Origin: Vandiemenella viatica
Lineage: Eukaryota > Arthropoda > Insecta > Orthoptera > Morabidae
Assembly (NCBI GenBank): GCA_031002005.1
Contig: JARYHS010008074.1
Coordinates: 344,434,932-344,498,931 of the forward strand
Direction: 5' to 3'
DNA length: 64,000 nt
A program made the translations under genes and the position numbers. The notes under the pieces were generated by a model. That model was given only the letters and a program-made list of their open reading frames with translations. It was not told the DNA's origin and did not search any database. The first letter of the stretch is position 1. The number at the start of each line of letters is the position of its first letter. Shown piece by piece: positions 59,241-64,000 of this stretch.

Positions 59241-59459
59241 ATATCAAAGGATTGGCACCAGGATGGCCTTGGGACTGTCTTCTGGTGTGGATGCCAAATC
59301 ATGTTGGTTAACTATTTCATTGTTTGCCTGATCTAACATATGTGTGTTTAAAATTTGTGTTGAATGCACTGGGTGGTGTTTTAGGCTGACGGAGGAAGAC
59401 CCAAAACACGAAATACAGTTGCAGGCAACCCAATCAGATGCAACACCGGAATGTAGGAA

Positions 59460-60518
59460 CAACGTAAAAGAATCTCAACAGTTAAAATTTCTTGTAATTA
59501 ATTGTAGAAGCGTTTGTAACAAACAACCAGAACTTGAAAGCGTTATTTGTAGTACAGAAGCGGATATCGGTAAAGAAAGTTGGTTGAAACCAGACATAAG
59601 TTCCACCGAAACTTTTAAAGATAGCATGAACGTTTTTCGTAAAGACAGATTACATTTCAAGGAGGTGGGGTATTTACAGCTGTGAGTAAATTTCTCCCAT
59701 TTAATGAAATAGACGTCGATACGATCTGTGAAATCATATGGATTAAACTCAATGTTGCTGGGTCAAAACTCATCATAGGCGCCTTCTACCGTCCATCCGA
59801 TTCCGACATAGCTATCGTCGAGGAGTTAAGAAATAATGTAAATAGTATAGCTAGATGTTTTAAGGATCATGCTATGATTCTAGGAGGCGACTTCAATCTA
59901 CCTTATATTGATTGGCGTAATTACATTCACATCACAGGTAGCAGGGATAAGGCAGCTTCTGAAGTAATTCTCGAGTTGTTGTCAGATAATCATCTTGAGC
60001 AGCTAGTTAATGAACCTACGCAGTGTCATAACGGTAGTGAAAACATTTTAGACTTGCTGGTTACCAACAGGCCAGAATTATTCAACAACATTTCAAAGAC
60101 CACAGGAATAAGCGATCACAAAGCAGTAATTGCCACTATCAAATTAATGACCAAGCCAAATAGGAAAAAAGGGTGGATTGTATACAGATTCAGTAAGGCC
60201 TCAAATAAGTGTTTTAGAACCTACCTGAGAAATAATTACCATAACTTCAAGTCAACAAAGGACACCATTGAAGAGATGTGGCATCAATTTATACATAGTG
60301 TCAGGGAAGGCATGGAAATACATATACCAAAGCGGACAATAAAGGGGGAGAATGATCCACCGTGGTACACATGCGAAGTCAAAAGATTACTCAAAAAACA
60401 AAGGAAAATACACTCACGCTCAAGAAGGAAGGGGTGTCGCAGCGATTTTGAAACCTTGGCCGAGTTAAGAGGACGTATCGAGAATGTAATGCATGAGGCC
60501 TTTAACGATTTTCACTCC

Positions 60519-60566
<48 letters not shown>

Positions 60567-60899
60567 GCAAACCCAAAGAAATTTTGGTCGTATGTTCGAA
60601 AAATTAATTGTACCAACAGCAATATTCCAGCACTAATTCGTGAAGGTTCTGAGGTTAATGAAAGCCGCGATAAAGCTAACATACTAAATACTGTATTCAA
60701 AAATTCATTTACAAATGAACATAAGGATAGTATTCCCGTTTTCCCACGCCGTGGCGAGTCGGTGATGGAATCATTACGAATAGATACTGCAGGTATCATT
60801 AAGCAATTAGAGCTCCTGAAGTGGGGGAAAGCACCGGGCCCTGATGGAATTCCAGTGATTTTCAGAGTGTTCGGTGGAAATCAGGTCATTTCTGTCTGA
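59460..60899 (+). pseudogene. LINE-B ORF2 endonuclease and linker
   Basis: KFLVINCRSVCNKQPELESV (about 59490), EADIGKESWLKPDISSTE, a frame change near 59680, then EIIWIKLNVAGSKLIIGAFY, YRPSDSDIA, MILGGDFNLPYIDW (catalytic DFN) and GISDHKAVIATI (SDH). The APE-type endonuclease residues are intact. The linker contains a run of alternating Ser-Leu from a (CT)n tract at 60521-60563, then NPKKFWSYVRKI. Frame ends at 60899 by a shift shortly after KWGKAPGPDGIP. Confidence 0.85.
60521..60563. repeat. (CT)n microsatellite inside LINE-B ORF2
   Basis: About 21 CT units. Encodes alternating Ser-Leu without breaking the frame. Confidence 0.95.
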
Positions 60900-62219
60900 T
60901 ATATTCAGAAAATCATTAGAAGAGTGAAAAGTACCTTCAGACTGGAAAATCGCGCAAGTAACTCCGATTTTCAAGAAAGGTGATCGAAGTGATCCTGGAA
61001 ACTATCGCCCCATATCTATAACATCTGTTTGTAGAGTTATGGAGCATATTATATGCTTGAAAATTATGAATTTTCTAGATGATAATACTTTGCTTACAAC
61101 ACATCAACACGGATTTCGGAAGAAAAGATCATGTGAAACACAGCTGGCCCTATTTACACACGGTGTAATGAAAGTTATTGATGCAGGTTCACAAGTAGAT
61201 GCAATTTTTTAGATTTCCAGAAAGCCTTTGACTCTGTGCCACACAACCGCCTTTTAGCGAAGCTTCAAGCATATGGTATATTGGATCAGCTTTCTGTATG
61301 GATAAAGGATTTTCTAACTGGTAGGTCGCAATATGTTGTCATTGAAGGAGAAAGTTCTTCTAATCTAGATGTTACCTCGGGTGTACCTCAAGGAAGTATA
61401 ATAGGACCACTTCTTTTCTTAATTTTTATAAACGATCTCGGAGACAAAGTGAAAAGCCTTTTTAGATTGTTTGCTGATGACGCAGTTATTTATAGGGATG
61501 TAAGAAATTTGGCCCATTGCTTAGAAATTCAGCGCGATCTGGATGTAATTTTGGCTTGGTGCACTGAGTGGCAACTTATTCTAAATTGTAAAAAGTGCAA
61601 GACAATGAGCATAACTAACAAAAAGAATCCAGTTGTTCAGAAAAACGAGTTAAACAATACAGTTATTGATATGGTCGATTCTATGAAATATTTGGGAGTA
61701 ACTGTAAAAAGGAACATGAAATGGGACATACACATTAATTCGTTAGTAGGTAGAGCAAATTGTAGGCTGCGATTCATTGGTCGAATCTTGAAAAATTGTA
61801 ATGAACAAACAAAGGAGATGGCGTACAAATCTCTTGTGTGTCCACATTTGGATTATTGTTGTGCAATTTGAGACCTATTTCGTAAGGGGTTGATCAAAAG
61901 TATAGAGAAAGTACAGAGAAGAGCCGCTCGATTCGTAACCGCTTGCTACAGTCCTTATGAAAGCATAACAGAACTGATTAGTAGACTAGGCTGGGAGTCT
62001 ATGGTAGATAGAAGACACACGTTTCATTTAAACTTATTGGTAAACATGTGTACTCCCACATTCACTTTTGAGTGTAGTGAAATACTTCTTCCACCATCCT
62101 ATTTGAGTTGGAAGGACAGGAAAGATAAAATTAGAGAAATAAGGTGCCTGACTGAATCTTATATGAATTCTTTTTTCCCTCATACCATTAGGGATTGGAA
62201 TGCACAGGAAAAAGATTAG
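60900..62219 (+). pseudogene. LINE-B reverse transcriptase and C-terminus
   Basis: From 60900 a shifted frame reads DWKIAQVTPIFKKGDRSDPG and NYRPISITSVC, then CETQLALFTHGVM. A one-base loss near 61208 precedes DFQKAFDSVPHNRLLAKLQA. GVPQGSIIGPLLFLIF (about 61380) and FRLFADDAVIY (about 61470, catalytic FADD) follow, then MKYLGVTVKRNMKWDIHI. A TGA at 61869-61871 replaces a Trp; after it come KSIEKVQRRAARFVTA (about 61895), SITELISRLGWESMVDRR and the stop at 62217-62219. Catalytic residues intact; the ORF is not. Confidence 0.85.
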
Positions 62220-62295
62220 CTATGGTGCTGAGCACCCTCTGCCACCCACAATTTTGTGAATTGCAGAGTATATATGTAGATGTAGAAAATGGAGT

Positions 62296-62800
62296 TGAAT
62301 AATGAGACCGCTTTAAAATTGATCAATTTTTTTTTGTGAACGGGAATGTTTATGGGGCCCTATGAACTGTGAAACAAAAACTGGAGAGATTAGACGCTTT
62401 GAGGGATATAGATGGGTTTTTAGAAGTTAATGTGCAAGATCCAAAGAAGAAAATAGAATGTATGTTGACATCTTTTCACCATCAAAGACAAAGAGAAGAA
62501 ATCAAATGCAATCCTGCCATCGTACACTGCCTTATGAATGAAAATATTTGGCGATTTCCTATCTCATTTTTTCACTACTTAATGGACTTTTTCTAGCTTT
62601 TTGATAGAGGAAGAAATGACTGTTAGTCACTGTTTTTCACTGTCTACCAGTTGGGATTGCTACTTTTGCATCATACTCATTAAAACTACCAGGAGGTGTG
62701 TAAACGGTAGATGATATTTTGCTTAAGAAATTGTAATTAAAACATCACTTATTACTTTATAATATAAAATGCTAGTAACTTGCATGAGGTTTCAGTCAAT
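62296..62800 (+). pseudogene. Possible transposon-associated MADF-like fragment
   Basis: A plus frame at 62369-62596 reads DIDGFLEVNVQDPKKKIECM and LTSFHHQRQREEIK, resembling the helix of MADF/Myb-like DNA-binding proteins that accompany transposons. Short, unsupported by neighbours; low confidence. It lies in the same inverted-repeat element as 59098-59240. Confidence 0.3.
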
Positions 62801-62955
62801 TGCCATTCCACATGGCCCAATCCCTTAGTGCCAACCCCTTGATTTGATGAGAATGGGAGGCCGAACGCCAATGCCCTGATGACCAACATTGGTCCCAACA
62901 CATTGGCTGTCACTTGTTAGCCTTCGTTGGCTTAGTGTGTACGCACCTTAATACA
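62801..62955. repeat. Right part of the inverted-repeat element split by LINE-B
   Basis: GGCCGAACGCCAATGCCCTG and TTGGCTTAGTGTGTACGCACC mirror left-end features. It ends just before TTAA at about 62949-62953. Confidence 0.45.
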
Positions 62956-63659
62956 GAATGAAAAAGAATCGCAACATTCATTGAGCATGTCTTTTGAGAT
63001 GTCGTGACTTCAACTGCTTTGTGAAACCTTTCAAAAATTTTACTAGACCTTCTAAAAGATTCCATTTACATTGATTAATCTTTACCTCATCTTGTCCAGT
63101 GTTTCTCAACATGTTGTTTTTTGGGTCACAATTAGAAACTTTCCATCATCTCTCATCTCAACAAGTTGTTGTACAGTTGAGACAGAAGGATTATATTTAA
63201 TATTTCCTGAGAGACGGCAAGCTTTCGTCAACTATTCCAACTTTCTGTGTGTACTGGTTCTGTCGAGACATTTTCTAAAATAGGGTTGCTCTCATTACCT
63301 TGAAGCGATTGAACAATATTATCAAGGGAATCCAAAAACTCTTCTTCCACCATTCTGGTATCTGCTTCTAGCTCCAGCAAGCGATATCTAACTGCCTTAA
63401 CGATGTTCTTGCATTTTATTAATTTTTTTTAAGCATTTCAATTTATGGAACTATATTTATGCTGTCCACTGTTACCAGGTTAAGGAGCCCATGACCAAGA
63501 AATAGGTGATGTTCCATATTAGACAACAAAACTGCTCATCACACATTTATTCTAGCGTAACTAAATTTTCGAAATTTTTCCAACAAAAACTAGTTTAGCT
63601 TTGAGTTATATACCCCTCTTACAGAGGATTTTTAATTCCAGTTTTAGCTAACTCAATCA
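62956..63659. other. No feature seen
   Basis: AT-rich, no recognised frame or TE end. Confidence 0.45.
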
Positions 63660-64000
63660 TTCTGGTACCTACTTATTCACTTAATTTATTGAAAAATTTA
63701 AAAATAACGAGCAGTCTTGTTGGGTCATGCTGTTGGAGAACATGCTGTGAATCAAAAGTTGGCAGCAGCGTGCCATAGAGACACTGTGGATACAAGCTGG
63801 CGTGGCAACTACCTCTGCTTTGTACACTCCCATGATAGTCTTCACCCTCCTCATATCATCCAATGAATTACATTACAGCTCTTTAATCATATCTGTAACT
63901 GACTGTGTTGTGCGATAATTTCCAGAAACAAATCTAGCAGCCCTTTTCTTGCACCATCTCCAAACCAAAGTTTTGTAATCCCATTCCTTTACTTCTCTCT
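63660..64000 (-). mobile_element. LINE-C C-terminal fragment running off the window
   Basis: The minus strand from the right edge reads WDYKTLVWRWCKKRAARFVS, GNYRTTQSVTDMIKEL, a stop, and SLDDMRRVKTIMGVYKAEV. This is the KRAARFV...GNY...SVT pattern of the RT-downstream region in another non-LTR family. The RT lies beyond 64000. Confidence 0.65.

Larger units (their letters stand above)
59330..62295 (+). mobile_element. LINE-B, near full-length non-LTR retrotransposon
   Basis: It encodes endonuclease and reverse transcriptase in order on the plus strand and ends in GTATATATGTAGATGTAGA, the short-repeat tail seen in CR1/L2-type elements. The ORF1 region is missing or short, so it is probably 5'-truncated. 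Only a few lesions are present: a frame change near 59680, one near 60890, a deletion near 61210, and a Trp-to-stop at 61869. It lies between two halves of an inverted-repeat element. Confidence 0.8.

Overview
This window is nuclear DNA from an animal, most likely an arthropod. It is AT-rich and intron-bearing, with no bacterial-style operons. The only host gene I can support is the microsomal triglyceride transfer protein large subunit (MTTP). Three exons on the + strand (6269-6429, 20628-20746, 47780-48433) join in compatible phase across introns of about 14.2 kb and 27.0 kb. Both ends of the gene lie outside the window or were not found. Nearly everything else is transposable-element (TE) sequence in or around those introns.

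Layout. 1-5.1 kb: head-to-head Penelope-like element (PLE) fragments, a LINE fragment (called LINE-A here) and a mariner split by a solo LTR. 6.3 kb: MTTP exon. 7-12.8 kb: LINE-A tails and a minus-strand mariner split by a short PLE with a hammerhead-like motif. 13.3-19.9 kb: a stack of nested insertions in LINE-A (two hAT-type MITEs, a palindromic PLE-like element and a short Helitron), then an LTR-like block and an inverted LINE-A 5' half with a putative esterase ORF1. 20.6 kb: MTTP exon. 22.4-27.5 kb: a tRNA-type SINE and a PLE that carries two solo LTRs, inverted end repeats, hammerhead-like motifs and a 5S-rRNA-like segment. 29.5 kb: a MITE. About 30.8-44 kb: a decayed Polinton/Maverick (capsid-like genes, protease, PLA2-like protein, packaging ATPase, integrase, protein-primed PolB), itself broken by a SINE and a solo LTR. 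44.3-46.2 kb: another candidate LTR. 47.8 kb: MTTP exon. 49-53.6 kb: MITE, SINE, LINE-A pieces and tandem repeats. 54-56.6 kb: a minus-strand Helitron helicase remnant interrupted by an almost full-length mariner. 57.5 kb: a palindrome. 59.1-62.9 kb: a second LINE (LINE-B) lying between two halves of an inverted-repeat element. 63.7 kb to the end: a third LINE tail.

Many insertions can be resolved to the base because the interrupted reading frame and the target-site duplication (TSD) agree. Four solo LTRs have the 5'-TG...CA-3' form and 4-bp TSDs: ACAC/ATAC, GTAG, AGGT and AGGA. PLE insertions have 11-14-bp TSDs, hAT MITEs 8 bp, mariners TA, and the Helitron lies between A and T. This gives a relative chronology: the Polinton, PLE and mariner A are older than the LTRs inside them, and the Helitron is older than mariner B.

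No TE here looks intact. Stops, frameshifts or altered catalytic residues are visible in each. All identifications are by eye; no database search was run.
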